Below are positions 36,407 through 45,087 of a stretch of DNA of 64,000 bases, piece by piece (positions within the stretch are counted from its first letter, which is position 1; each line of letters begins with the position of its first letter). Source of the DNA: Rhizorhabdus dicambivorans (lineage in GTDB: Bacteria > Pseudomonadota > Alphaproteobacteria > Sphingomonadales > Sphingomonadaceae); contig NZ_CP023449.1 of NCBI RefSeq assembly GCF_002355275.1, forward strand, positions 3,698,001 to 3,762,000. Direction: 5' to 3'. A program made the translations under genes and the position numbers. The notes under the pieces are model-generated. The model was not told the origin of the DNA and ran no database searches. It saw only the letters and a program-made list of their open reading frames with translations.

Positions 36407-36420
36407 TGAACGATCGTTCA
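36407..36420. promoter_or_regulatory. Perfect 14-bp palindrome, TetR-operator-like
   Basis: TGAACGATCGTTCA is an exact palindrome 150 bases upstream of the receptor gene. Such GAACGnnCGTTC palindromes are typical operators of TetR-type repressors (established for the family). No TetR gene is within the window, so the regulator would be elsewhere. Confidence 0.55.
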
Positions 36421-36460
36421 GTGCTTCCTTTGCCCGAAACAGTCAAGATATTTATATCTA

Positions 36461-36487
36461 CGTACAAATAATCTTTGCTGAACCAAC
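36461..36487. promoter_or_regulatory. Island motif copy 1 (upstream of the receptor)
   Basis: CGTACA, 9 bases, then TGCTGAACCAAC. The same two blocks at nearly the same spacing are found at 38619-38644 and 41195-41221. It lies 205 bases upstream of the receptor's ATG, in A+T-rich DNA. Confidence 0.55.
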
Positions 36488-36595
36488 AAGGTGCATCGGA
36501 CCCGACGCACAACCGCCCCTCCCCGATGCGGGCTGGGTGCCAGCCGGCCTTCCGATGTGCATTCGCTCTTGCCCGAACAGGCTTGGCGTCAGCGC

Positions 36596-37516
36596 TTACG
36601 CCGGTTCGGCAATCCTGTTGCCCATCGCCTTCCAGTCGGCGGAGCTCAGCGTCGGCGTACCCTCGACGGTGATCCGCTCCAGATAGCGGTCGCCCGCCTG
36701 GTTCGCGACGGCATAATGCTGGACCAGCCGGTTGTCCCAGATCGCCAGCGCGTCGGGCGTCCATTTGAAGCGGACCTGATATTCGGGTCGGCGGAACTCG
36801 TCGGACAGCTCGCGGATCAGCGCCATGGCCGCCTCCTGCTCCATGCCGACGATGCCCATCGAATAGGCCTCGTTCACGAACAGCGTCCTCTCACCCGTCT
36901 CGGGATGGATGCGGACCACCGGATGGTCGCAGGGCGGGTATTTCAGCCGCATCTCCGCATAGCGCTCGGGCGAGGCATGCACCGATCGCCGCGTCGCATA
37001 GAGGATGTCGGTGTTGTAGCGGAGATGCCCGATCCGCTCCTTCATCTCGTCCGACAGTCCGTTATAGGCGGCCACCGCGCTGGCGAAGCAGGTGTCCCCG
37101 CCAAGACGCGGCACCGTGATCGAGCGAAGCAGGGAGACCGATGGCGGGATCGCCTGGTAGCATGCGTCGCTGTGCCAGCGGTTGGCCGACTGATCCCTGG
37201 CGCCGCCGGCGCCCTTGACCATGAAGATCTCGGGACGGCTCTGATCCTGGCCGTCGCGGATCACATTGCCGAAGAAGCTCGCCAGTTCGACATGGCGCTC
37301 ATAATCCAGCCGCTGGTTTCGGAAGAACACCACGCCGTGGCGAAGCAGCGCGGCCCTGATGTCATTCCCGGTGTCCGTGCGCAGCGGCTGCGACAGATCG
37401 ACACCGGAAAGCTCGGCGCCGATCTCCGGCTCCAATATCTTCACCGTCATGCCGGTCGGGGTACGGTAGGTTTCCGCATAATCCTCGACATTGTAGGTTT
37501 CGGCCTGGGCGCTCAT
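36596..37516 (-). CDS. TauD/TfdA-family 2-oxoglutarate-dependent dioxygenase
   Basis: A 306-residue Fe(II)/2-oxoglutarate dioxygenase. The iron triad is His115 and Asp117 (NRWHSDACY) with His267 (DNRLVQHYA), and an Arg near 281 (YLERITVEG) can bind 2-oxoglutarate. N-terminal IGAELSGVDLSQPL is typical of TauD/TfdA. Known substrates are taurine, alkylsulfates and phenoxyacetates, which are hydroxylated to release a leaving group. ATG 37516 is chosen over GTG 37522 because AGGAGAG is 5 bases from it. It follows the SDR gene by 40 bases and points away from the receptor. Confidence 0.92.
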   Translation of the reverse strand: MSAQAETYNVEDYAETYRTPTGMTVKILEPEIGAELSGVDLSQPLRTDTGNDIRAALLRHGVVFFRNQRLDYERHVELASFFGNVIRDGQDQSRPEIFMVKGAGGARDQSANRWHSDACYQAIPPSVSLLRSITVPRLGGDTCFASAVAAYNGLSDEMKERIGHLRYNTDILYATRRSVHASPERYAEMRLKYPPCDHPVVRIHPETGERTLFVNEAYSMGIVGMEQEAAMALIRELSDEFRRPEYQVRFKWTPDALAIWDNRLVQHYAVANQAGDRYLERITVEGTPTLSSADWKAMGNRIAEPA

Positions 37517-37556
37517 CGCCACTCTCCTGTATCGCTGGATTTCCTGATCGCTTCGC

Positions 37557-38543
37557 TCATTCGGCGGGCTGCATTGCCCCCTTGGCGCGCCTTTCCTGCA
37601 TCGCGCGGAAAAGGCCGATCCGCCATTTGTTGAAGTCCTGGGTGGTACGCGGCGTGAAGAAGGGCTCGGTGCTGTGGGCCCGTTCGCGATGTTCGCGGAT
37701 ACGCTCCATCGAAAACAGCTCCGGATCGTCCTGAAAGCCCTCCGCGACGCCCGGGAACACCCGACCCAGCCGCCCGGAACTGCTGGCGAAGAAGGCGCCG
37801 GTCAGGCCGCACTCCTCATGCACCAGCCAGGCCGCGGTCGGCCCGACGAGTTCGGCGCGCATGTCGATGTCGAGATTGGGGCTGATCGTCTGGTCGACGA
37901 CGTTCACCGCATGCTTCACCATGCCGGTGAAGGCGCCGGGGAACAATCCGTTGACCTTGATGCCAAACGGCTCCCCCTCCAGCGCCAGGTTGCGGGTGAG
38001 ACCCGACAGCGCGCCCTTGCACGTGTCATATGCGGCATGGTTGCTGTTGCCGACGATGTTGCCGCCGATCGAGGCGACGTTGAGCACATGGCCGCCGCCC
38101 TGCTTGCGCATATGCGGCCAGGCCCGCTGGATGATCTGGAAGGCGCCCTTCACATGCACATTGAAGGTCGTGATCAGATCATCGATCGGGAAGGTCTCGA
38201 ATTCGCCGAGCAGCAGGCATCCGGCATTGTTGATGATGATGTCGATGCTGCCGAACGACAGCGCATCGTCGACGATCGACGCGGCGCCCTCCGCCTCCGC
38301 AACCGATGCCAGATTGGCCTTGGCCCGTCCGCCGCTGGCGACGATTTCCTCGACCACCTGCGCGGCCAGGTGGCCCGCACCATCCTCCGTCCTCGCTATG
38401 TCGTTGACGATCACGGCGGCCCCGCGCGAGGCCAGTTCCATCGCGAAGGCACGTCCCAGCCCCTTGCCCGCGCCGGTGACCACCGCGACCTTGCCGTCGA
38501 AGCGCAGCGGCGCACCCGTCAAACCTGTTTCGCCTTGCAACAC
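37557..38543 (-). CDS. Short-chain dehydrogenase/reductase
   Basis: A 328-residue SDR. The cofactor motif TGAGKGLG is at residues 23-30, the NNAG block near 105, and the catalytic set is Ser158, Tyr172 and Lys176 (AAYDTCKGALS). The C-terminal extension after about 265 is longer than in classical SDRs, and resembles hydroxyacyl-CoA dehydrogenase domains of multifunctional enzymes. A role as 3-hydroxyacyl-CoA or alcohol dehydrogenase in the island's pathway is likely. GTG 38543 follows AAGGAGG closely; TTG 38540 would have a better spacing, so the first residue is not certain. The island motif lies 76 bases upstream. Confidence 0.9.
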   Translation of the reverse strand: MLQGETGLTGAPLRFDGKVAVVTGAGKGLGRAFAMELASRGAAVIVNDIARTEDGAGHLAAQVVEEIVASGGRAKANLASVAEAEGAASIVDDALSFGSIDIIINNAGCLLLGEFETFPIDDLITTFNVHVKGAFQIIQRAWPHMRKQGGGHVLNVASIGGNIVGNSNHAAYDTCKGALSGLTRNLALEGEPFGIKVNGLFPGAFTGMVKHAVNVVDQTISPNLDIDMRAELVGPTAAWLVHEECGLTGAFFASSSGRLGRVFPGVAEGFQDDPELFSMERIREHRERAHSTEPFFTPRTTQDFNKWRIGLFRAMQERRAKGAMQPAE

Positions 38544-38618
38544 AGCCTCCTTTTCTTGGCACCCATGGCCATGGGATCGCGCCGGAATTCCGGCCTTTGC
38601 CGATCATAAACAGTTATA

Positions 38619-38644
38619 CGTACACTCAAATCTGTTAAGCCAAC
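38619..38644. promoter_or_regulatory. Island motif copy 2 (upstream of the SDR)
   Basis: CGTACA, 8 bases, then TGTTAAGCCAAC; a further CGTACG follows directly at 38644-38649. It sits 76 bases upstream of the SDR start, in an A+T-rich stretch between the SDR and the MFS gene. Confidence 0.55.
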
Positions 38645-38675
38645 GTACGGGCCTCAATCCCCAGATCAACCCTCG

Positions 38676-39932
38676 CTACGGGGCGAATTTCGGCTCGCGA
38701 AGCCGGTAGTCACCCAAGGAATAAACGAGGATCGCGCTGATCAGGAAGGCCGGCACCGTCATGATCAGGAACAGGTCGTAGCTGCCCGTGAGATCATAAA
38801 TGAACCCGGCAAGGGTCGGCCCGAGCCCATTCGCCAGTCCCACGCCACCCATGATCGTGCCAACCAGCGTCCCATAGTTGCGCAGACCGAAATAGCGGCT
38901 GGTCAGGTAGGAGATGACGTCCATCTCGGCGCCGAGTGCCAGCCCCTGCACGAAGGCGATCGCGCATGCGACCAGGGTGCCCCCGCCATAGTTCAGCAGG
39001 CACAGGGACGAGAGGGCGGGCAAAGCGAAGAAAATGGCGCCGACGATCTGGCCACGCCACCGATCCATCAGGAAGCCACATATCAGACGCCCCATGATTG
39101 ATCCGACGCCGATCATCCCGGCCACATAGGCGGCGGTCGACAGCGACATCCCCTTCTGCGTGACGAGAGGAACGAAGTGGACCTGAAGGCCTATCGTCGC
39201 GATCGTCATCACGATCGTGCCGATCGCCAGCCGGAGGAAGCGCCCCGATCGCAGCGACGACCACAGCTCGGCATTTCCCGCCGCGCGCTCGGCCTCGGCG
39301 GTCACGGTCGGACGCGCGCCGTCCGGACGGCGATCCTCGTCGCGGAGAAAGGCCAGAATGAGTGGAAGCGTCAGCACCGCGGTGCCCGCGCCCAGCACGA
39401 TATAGCTCGTCCGCCAGCCGAACTCCGCAATTAGCCGGGTGACGATGGTCGGCATGATGATCAGGATCACGCCCGATCCGCACATGGTGATAGCCAGGGC
39501 CAGCCCGCGCTGCACATCGAAACGCTTCGATACCGCCACCGCCCAGAGCGTAGGCTTTACCAGGACATAGCCGATGGCGACGACGATCCAGATCGCCCAC
39601 CACTGCCAGCGCTCGGTTCCACTGCAGCCGATAAGGGCCAGGCCGATGCTGTACACGATCATCCCGACGATGCCGACGCGACGGGTGCCGGCGGTATCGA
39701 TCAGGCGCCCCACGAAAGGGGCGGCAAAGAAGCTGACCGTGCTGAGCACCAGCAGCGCCGCGCTGATCTCGCCCCGACCCCAGCCGAACTCGCGCTGGAT
39801 CGGTTCGATGAACAGCCCCATGCTCCAGCTCGCGATGACCGCAACGCCGACGCCAAGAAAGGAGGTCGCGACGACGGGATAGCCCTTTCGCCACTCCGCT
39901 CCCCCGCCCCGACTGATGACCGCGCCGCTCAT
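38676..39932 (-). CDS. MFS transporter
   Basis: A 418-residue inner-membrane carrier with 12 predicted TM helices and a central loop at about residues 200-225 (EDRRPDGARPTVTAEAERA). The typical loop between helices 2 and 3 is FVGRLIDTAGTRRVGIVGM, and a repeat of this motif starts the second half (GRLICGFLMDRWRGQIVG). It looks like the MCT/oxalate-formate antiporter-type carriers (MFS_1). Likely it moves the island's acid substrate or product across the inner membrane. It lies 30 bases from the LLM gene and on the same strand. ATG 39932 has a poor RBS, suggesting coupling. Confidence 0.9.
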   Translation of the reverse strand: MSGAVISRGGGAEWRKGYPVVATSFLGVGVAVIASWSMGLFIEPIQREFGWGRGEISAALLVLSTVSFFAAPFVGRLIDTAGTRRVGIVGMIVYSIGLALIGCSGTERWQWWAIWIVVAIGYVLVKPTLWAVAVSKRFDVQRGLALAITMCGSGVILIIMPTIVTRLIAEFGWRTSYIVLGAGTAVLTLPLILAFLRDEDRRPDGARPTVTAEAERAAGNAELWSSLRSGRFLRLAIGTIVMTIATIGLQVHFVPLVTQKGMSLSTAAYVAGMIGVGSIMGRLICGFLMDRWRGQIVGAIFFALPALSSLCLLNYGGGTLVACAIAFVQGLALGAEMDVISYLTSRYFGLRNYGTLVGTIMGGVGLANGLGPTLAGFIYDLTGSYDLFLIMTVPAFLISAILVYSLGDYRLREPKFAP

Positions 39933-39962
39933 GCTGGACCAACTCTCCCAAAGGCGCCGGTG

Positions 39963-41060
39963 TCAGGCCGCGCGCATCTCCGCCACGATCGCATCGACCG
40001 TGAGGCGATAGCTTTCGCGGGCCTCATCGGTTGCGGTGTGGGAGGTGACCAGTTGAAGCCGGTCGATGCCCAGGGCCGCGATCTCCCGCAGCCGGCCAAC
40101 TGCGGGTTCCGGGTCGCCGGTCAGGCCAAAGGAATCGATGAAATCGGCGTCGAGCGCCTTGGCCTGGGCGCTGCCCGCCTTGCCATGACTGTCCATGTCA
40201 TAGGCGCCGGCAAGCCGCTGGAAATTGGCGCGCTGCTCCTCGGTGGCGGGGCCATTCACCTTGTTGGTCATCACGCCGAAGCGGGCTTGGGCGGTGATGT
40301 AGCCCTCCGCCAGCTTGCGTGAGACCTCCCGGTCACGATGGGGGAAGCAGGGTATATGCGCACCGAAGGAAACACTCGCCGGATCGCGGCCGATCCGCTC
40401 CATCTCCGCCGTGGCGACGCCGATCGCCCATTCCAGCCGCCGGGCATCGGCACCGAAGGCGAAGGTGATGTAGTCGGCCTTCCGTGCTGCCAGCTCGATC
40501 ACCTTGGGCCCGGTAGCGAACACGTCGAGCGGCGGCACCTCATGATCCGCGGTGATCCACTTGATCAGGCTGCCTTCAGGCGCGTGATGCATCGCCAGAT
40601 TGTCGCCAAACCCTTCCTTGGAGTTGCGCGCCAGCGCGGTGGCCGCCATCTCGATCGGCACCACCTCGCCGCGCATGTAGCTACGGATCATGTCGAGGCC
40701 GGTTTCGAACGCCTTCACCGACACCGGAGAGCCGCCCATATAGGCCAGCGGCGAATCGCCACGGCCGATGCCGATCACCACCCGCCCCTTCGACAGCGCG
40801 TTCAGCGCCATCATCGCCGAAGCCGTCACGCCGGGATGCCGCGTCGCGGGGTTGGTGACGCCGGTGCCGAGCCGAAGCCGGCTGGTCTCCATCGCCACCG
40901 CCGTCAGCACGACATAGGCCTCCATGTTCTGGAAGTTCGAGTCCGGGAAGGTGGCACCGTCCCAGCCGTCCGCCTCGAGCATCTTCGCCCGGTCCAGCAG
41001 CTCACCCGGATCGCCCCGGTTTAGACTGGTCAGGTTGGTCCAAAGTTCGAGCGGGCGCAT
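39963..41060 (-). CDS. LLM-class flavin-dependent oxidoreductase
   Basis: A 365-residue TIM-barrel protein of the bacterial luciferase-like family. It has ELWTNLTSLNRGDPGELLDRAKMLEADGWDG at the start, RLGTGVTNPATRHPGVTASAMMALNALSKGRVVIGIGRGDS, and a C-terminal AVGRLREIAALGIDRLQLVT block. The GIGRGDS loop and the general layout resemble F420-dependent reductases (Mer-like), but F420 use is not proven and most Sphingomonadales are not known to make F420. FMN is the alternative. It shares a divergent promoter region with an acyl-CoA dehydrogenase. ATG 41060 follows AGGAACAGG. Confidence 0.88.
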   Translation of the reverse strand: MRPLELWTNLTSLNRGDPGELLDRAKMLEADGWDGATFPDSNFQNMEAYVVLTAVAMETSRLRLGTGVTNPATRHPGVTASAMMALNALSKGRVVIGIGRGDSPLAYMGGSPVSVKAFETGLDMIRSYMRGEVVPIEMAATALARNSKEGFGDNLAMHHAPEGSLIKWITADHEVPPLDVFATGPKVIELAARKADYITFAFGADARRLEWAIGVATAEMERIGRDPASVSFGAHIPCFPHRDREVSRKLAEGYITAQARFGVMTNKVNGPATEEQRANFQRLAGAYDMDSHGKAGSAQAKALDADFIDSFGLTGDPEPAVGRLREIAALGIDRLQLVTSHTATDEARESYRLTVDAIVAEMRAA

Positions 41061-41194
41061 CCTGTTCCTTTCTCTCGCTCAGCACTTCCCGGATCCGCGT
41101 TTTCGCGCCGCCCAGGCACATGCGGACCCTCGGGATGGGCCATTATCGCCGACATCCCTAGTCACGCCACCGGCATTTAGCAATATAATTTGAA

Positions 41195-41221
41195 CGTACA
41201 TATAAAATTTGTTGAAGCGAC
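41195..41221. promoter_or_regulatory. Island motif copy 3 (LLM/acyl-CoA dehydrogenase divergon)
   Basis: CGTACA, 9 bases, then TGTTGAAGCGAC, in the A+T-rich gap between the LLM gene (minus) and the acyl-CoA dehydrogenase (plus). It would serve both directions. It matches the copies at 36461 and 38619. Confidence 0.55.
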
Positions 41222-41309
41222 GCGACGCCGACGATAAGCCCTTCCGAGCTTTCCGTGCCAGCCAGGGGCGCACCGCAAAGCCAGAACATGCGCGACAGGA
41301 GAGACGGCC

Positions 41310-42455
41310 GTGGACCTCAACTACAGCTTCGAGCAGGCCCAGTATCGCGAAGGCGTGCAGCGCTTCGTCGCACGGGTGCTCACCCCGCTGGTCAACGACA
41401 AATATGATTTCTCGCGCGCGCTGACCCGTGAGGAGATAGCCAGGCTGCGCGCCGATATCGCCGGCCACGAGATCGCGACCGAGCCACCGCTGGACGAGAA
41501 CGGCAATCTCGACCTGATCTGTCTGGGCATCTTCATGGAGGAGCTGGCCCGGCTGCGCATCGGGCTGGTGTCGCTCGCCACCGCGCTCTTCTTCCCGGTG
41601 TGGGACCTGGGCGGCCTGCTCAAGGACGGGCAGGTCGACAGCTATGGCCACATGTTCGCACCCGGCGAGATGGTGGCGATGGGGATGAGCGAACCGAACG
41701 CGGGATCGCACATCGCCGGGGTACAGACCACCGCGCGACGCGACGGCGACGAATGGGTGCTGAACGGCAGCAAATTGTGGACGTCGCACGCCACGATCGC
41801 CGCCGGCATCATCGTCCTCGCGCGCAACCTGGAGACCGGCCGAGTCTCGCTGTTCATCGTCGACCGAAAGCGTCGCGACTATCATGTCGAGCCCGTCAAG
41901 ATGATGGGGTTCGATAGCATATCGACCTGTGCGGTCTCGTTCGACGACTTCCGCCTGCCGAGCGACGCCGAACTGACGCCGGACAAGGGCGGGCTGCGGA
42001 CCGCGCTCAGCTTCATCGAGCAGGGGCGTCTGCGGCTGATGTTCATGGCGGTGGGCGTTGCCCAGGCCGCGCTCGACCTCGCCGTCGATTATGCGAAGGT
42101 GCGTACCCAGTTCGGCAAGCCGATCGGTGCGTTTCAGCTCGTCCAGGACATGCTGGCCGACATGGCGATCCACACCGAGACCGCTCGGCTGATGGCCTAT
42201 CGTGTCGCCTCGCAGATGATGACGGGCGAGCCGTGTCGGAAGACGGTGTCGATCGGCAAGGCCTATACGACCGAATCGGCGGTCAAGGTCGCCTCGCTCG
42301 GCGTCCAGGTCCACGGCGCGATCGGCCTTACCACCGAATGCGCCGCCGAGCGCCTGCTGCGCGATGCGCGGATGCTGACGATCCCCGACGGAACCACCCA
42401 GATCCACAAGCTGACCATCGGCCGGGAACTGACCGGCCTCGATGCCCTGCAGTAG
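41310..42455 (+). CDS. Acyl-CoA dehydrogenase
   Basis: A 381-residue FAD-dependent acyl-CoA dehydrogenase that forms the 2,3 double bond in a CoA thioester. It shows the FAD/CoA block AMGMSEPNAGSHIAGVQTTARRDGDEWVLNGSKLWTSHAT, the C-terminal helical domain with RTQFGKPIGAFQLVQDMLADMA, and the ending VQVHGAIGLTTECAAERLLRDARMLTIPDGTTQIH that carries cofactor contacts. It begins at GTG 41310 with AGGAGAG upstream. It is the only plus-strand gene of the island and is divergent from the LLM gene, sharing the motif region. Confidence 0.92.
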   Translation: MDLNYSFEQAQYREGVQRFVARVLTPLVNDKYDFSRALTREEIARLRADIAGHEIATEPPLDENGNLDLICLGIFMEELARLRIGLVSLATALFFPVWDLGGLLKDGQVDSYGHMFAPGEMVAMGMSEPNAGSHIAGVQTTARRDGDEWVLNGSKLWTSHATIAAGIIVLARNLETGRVSLFIVDRKRRDYHVEPVKMMGFDSISTCAVSFDDFRLPSDAELTPDKGGLRTALSFIEQGRLRLMFMAVGVAQAALDLAVDYAKVRTQFGKPIGAFQLVQDMLADMAIHTETARLMAYRVASQMMTGEPCRKTVSIGKAYTTESAVKVASLGVQVHGAIGLTTECAAERLLRDARMLTIPDGTTQIHKLTIGRELTGLDALQ

Positions 42456-42485
42456 GACAAGCGGCGGCGTGTTGCGATCCCAGGC

Positions 42486-43262
42486 CTAGGCGTAGCGGAA
42501 GGAGCAGCTGCCGATGCCGCCGATCGTGGTCCGCACCTCATCGCCGGGGTTGAGAGCGACCATCGGGCCGAGAGCACCCGACAGCAGGATGTCGCCCGCC
42601 CGCAGCGGCTCGCCGCGCGCGGCCAGCGTGCGTGCCAGCCATTGCGCGGCATTGAGCGGATGGCCGAGGCAGGCCGCCCCCGCGCCGAGCGAAACGACCG
42701 CGCCGTTGATCTCCATCACCATGCCGCAGCTGTAGAGGTCGAGCCCGTCGAGCCGGAGGCGGTCCTTCGCCAGCACGAAGAAGGCCGAGGAGCCATTGTC
42801 GGCGACGGTGTCGGCGAAGGTGATCTTCCAGTCGGCGATGCGGCTGTCGACGATCTCGATCGCGGCCATCGCCTGGTCGATCGCCGCCACGACCGTTTCC
42901 ACCGACGCATCCGGATCGTCGATGTCGCGGCCCAGGATGAAGGCAATCTCCGCCTCGGCCTTGGGCTGGATCGCCCTGGCAGGGTCGAGCGTGCCGCCGT
43001 CCGGTATCTCCATGTCGGCGAACAGTGCGCCGAAATCGGGCTGTCCCACACCCAGCTGCGTCTGGACCGCCTTGGACGTCAGCCCGATCTTGCGCCCCAC
43101 CAGCCGGCGGCCGTCCGCCAGCCATTGCCGGGTGTTGATCGCCTGGACCGCATAGGCCCCGTCGACATCGGTGGGTTCCAGATAGTCCCGCAAGGGGGCA
43201 ACCGGGCTGCCTTGATAGGCGTCGCGCAGCATCTGCGCCGCAGATTGGTAGTCCTTCTCCAT
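42486..43262 (-). CDS. 2-keto-4-pentenoate hydratase family protein
   Basis: A 258-residue protein of the FAH superfamily, MhpD/DmpE branch: RRLVGRKIGLTSKAVQTQLGVGQPDFGALFADM, AEAEIAFILGRDI (metal Glu residues), AIEIVDSRIADWKITFADTVADNGSSAFFVLA, and LGHPLNAAQWLARTL. Known members hydrate 2-oxopent-4-enoate in meta-cleavage of aromatics or decarboxylate related acids. Here it stands alone on the minus strand, 30 bases after the acyl-CoA dehydrogenase stop, with its own weak RBS. No ring-cleavage dioxygenase or aldolase is next to it, so its role in the island is not clear. Confidence 0.88.
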   Translation of the reverse strand: MEKDYQSAAQMLRDAYQGSPVAPLRDYLEPTDVDGAYAVQAINTRQWLADGRRLVGRKIGLTSKAVQTQLGVGQPDFGALFADMEIPDGGTLDPARAIQPKAEAEIAFILGRDIDDPDASVETVVAAIDQAMAAIEIVDSRIADWKITFADTVADNGSSAFFVLAKDRLRLDGLDLYSCGMVMEINGAVVSLGAGAACLGHPLNAAQWLARTLAARGEPLRAGDILLSGALGPMVALNPGDEVRTTIGGIGSCSFRYA

Positions 43263-43356
43263 GCGCGATGCCTAGATTTCGCAGGGAGACGGGTCAAACT
43301 CGATCCGCCTCACTTTCCCATATCGTGGAAAATCTCTCGCCATGCGGCGGCCGAGC

Positions 43357-45087
43357 CTAACCCAGCAATATCTCGTTATGCGCCGCGCCGGCCGGCATCA
43401 TCGGATAGCAGTTCTCGAGGTTCGCCACCCGGCATTCGACCAGCACCGGCCCAGGCGTCGCGATCATCCGCGCGATCCCGGCGTCGAGTTCGGCAGCATC
43501 CTCGATCCGGATGCCGGTCCAGCCATAGGCCTCCGCCAGCTTCACGAAATCGGGGAGCACCGTCGAGACGCTTTCCGAATAGAGCCCGCCATGGTGGAGC
43601 TGCTGCCACTGGCGCACCATTCCCATATGGCCGTTGTTGAGGATGAACAGCTTGACCGGCAGATCATATTGGATCGCGGTCGCCAGCTCCTGGATGTTCA
43701 TCTGGATCGACGCCTCGCCGGCCACGTCGATCACCAGCCGATCGGGAAAGGCGATCTGCGCGCCAATCGCGGCAGGCAGGCCATAGCCCATCGTGCCGAG
43801 CCCGCCCGACGTCAGCCAGCGGTTGGGCGCTTCGAAACCGAAATGCTGCGCGGCCCACATCTGATGCTGGCCGACCTCGGTGGAGAGGATCGGGTCATGC
43901 GGGTGCGCCAACGCGTGCAACCGGCGGATCGCATGTTGTGGCAGGATCGCGCCCGGACCCTGACGGTAGGCCAGGCAATCATGCCCGCGCCAGGCGTTGA
44001 GCTGCTCCCACCAATTGTCGAGCGCGCCGGGCGCGAGAGGCGAAACCGCCGCGCACAGAGCCTCCAGCACCTCCCCGGCGTCGCCGACGATGCCGACATC
44101 GACCGGCACGATCTTGCCGATCTCGCTCGGATCGATGTCGACATGCACCTTGCGCGCATGCGGCGCGAAGTCGGCCACGCGGCCGGTCACCCGGTCGTCG
44201 AACCGCGCGCCGATGCACAACATCAGGTCGCAGCCATGCATCGCCAGATTGGCCTCATAGGTGCCGTGCATCCCGGGCATACCCAGCCATTGCGGATCGG
44301 AGGCGGGAAAAGCACCCAGCCCCAACAGGGTGGACGTGACCGGCAGCCCGGTGCGCGCGGCGAAGCGGCGAAGCGCCTCGGCGGCGCGAGGCCCGGCGTT
44401 GATCACACCGCCGCCGCTGTAGATCAGCGGCCGCCGTGCCTCGCGCAGCATGGTCGCCACCGTCGCCACCGCATCGCCATCCACGGCGGGCGTCGCCGCC
44501 ACGCTCAGCGGCGGCAGATCTCCGTCGAACGTCTCGGCGGACGCGACCATCGCCTGGATGTCCTTGGGCAGGTCGATCAGCACCGGCCCGGGCCGGCCTC
44601 CGGTCGCCAGATCGAGGCAGCGGCGCAGCAGCGGCCCCACTTCCCCCGGCTCGCGCACCGCGACGTTATATTTGGTTGCCGCGCGCGACAGCGCGACGGT
44701 GTTCGCCTCCTGAAAGGCGTCCGTGCCCTGCAAGGGCCGCATCACCTGTCCGGCGATGCACAGCACCGGCACCGAATCCATCAGCGCGTCGGTCAACCCG
44801 GTGATCGTGTTGGTCGCCCCCGGCCCCGACGTGACCAGCGCCACGCCGACCCGCCCGCTGGAGCGGGCATAGCCCTCGGCCGCGTGGATCGCCGCCTGTT
44901 CATGACGGACGAGGATGTGGCGGATGCGATCCTGCCGCGCGATCGCCTCATAGAGCGGCAGCACCGCGCCGCCCGGATAACCGAAGATGGTGTCGATTCC
45001 GGCATCGGCCAGGAAATCGAGCAGGAAGGCGGCACCGCTGCGCTCCGCCGTCCGCGCCTCCGGCAGGCGCTCGGCAAGGACGGTCAT
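43357..45087 (-). CDS. ilvG: Acetolactate synthase large subunit
   Basis: A 576-residue ThDP-dependent enzyme of branched-chain amino acid synthesis. It carries FLLDFLADAGIDTIFGYPGGAVLPLYEAI, RHEQAAIHAAEGYARSSGRVG with the catalytic Glu, GPGATNTITGL, the DVAGEASIQMNIQELATA block (ThDP motif GDG-type, here GEA) and the NNGHMGMVRQWQ segment. ATG 45087 forms an ATGA overlap with the ilvM-like gene upstream; GTG 45090 is an alternative. Because the partner is short (89 residues), this is the IlvG/IlvM-type isozyme rather than the IlvI/IlvH pair. Confidence 0.9.
   Translation of the reverse strand: MTVLAERLPEARTAERSGAAFLLDFLADAGIDTIFGYPGGAVLPLYEAIARQDRIRHILVRHEQAAIHAAEGYARSSGRVGVALVTSGPGATNTITGLTDALMDSVPVLCIAGQVMRPLQGTDAFQEANTVALSRAATKYNVAVREPGEVGPLLRRCLDLATGGRPGPVLIDLPKDIQAMVASAETFDGDLPPLSVAATPAVDGDAVATVATMLREARRPLIYSGGGVINAGPRAAEALRRFAARTGLPVTSTLLGLGAFPASDPQWLGMPGMHGTYEANLAMHGCDLMLCIGARFDDRVTGRVADFAPHARKVHVDIDPSEIGKIVPVDVGIVGDAGEVLEALCAAVSPLAPGALDNWWEQLNAWRGHDCLAYRQGPGAILPQHAIRRLHALAHPHDPILSTEVGQHQMWAAQHFGFEAPNRWLTSGGLGTMGYGLPAAIGAQIAFPDRLVIDVAGEASIQMNIQELATAIQYDLPVKLFILNNGHMGMVRQWQQLHHGGLYSESVSTVLPDFVKLAEAYGWTGIRIEDAAELDAGIARMIATPGPVLVECRVANLENCYPMMPAGAAHNEILLG

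Larger units (their letters stand above)
36257..36595. other. 339-base intergenic region upstream of the receptor
   Basis: No coding region is supported. It holds the receptor's ribosome binding site, the palindrome at 36407-36420, the island's shared motif at 36461-36487, and an A+T-rich stretch around 36440-36480 that stands out in this G+C-rich DNA. The rest (36488-36595) shows nothing that I recognise. Confidence 0.7.
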
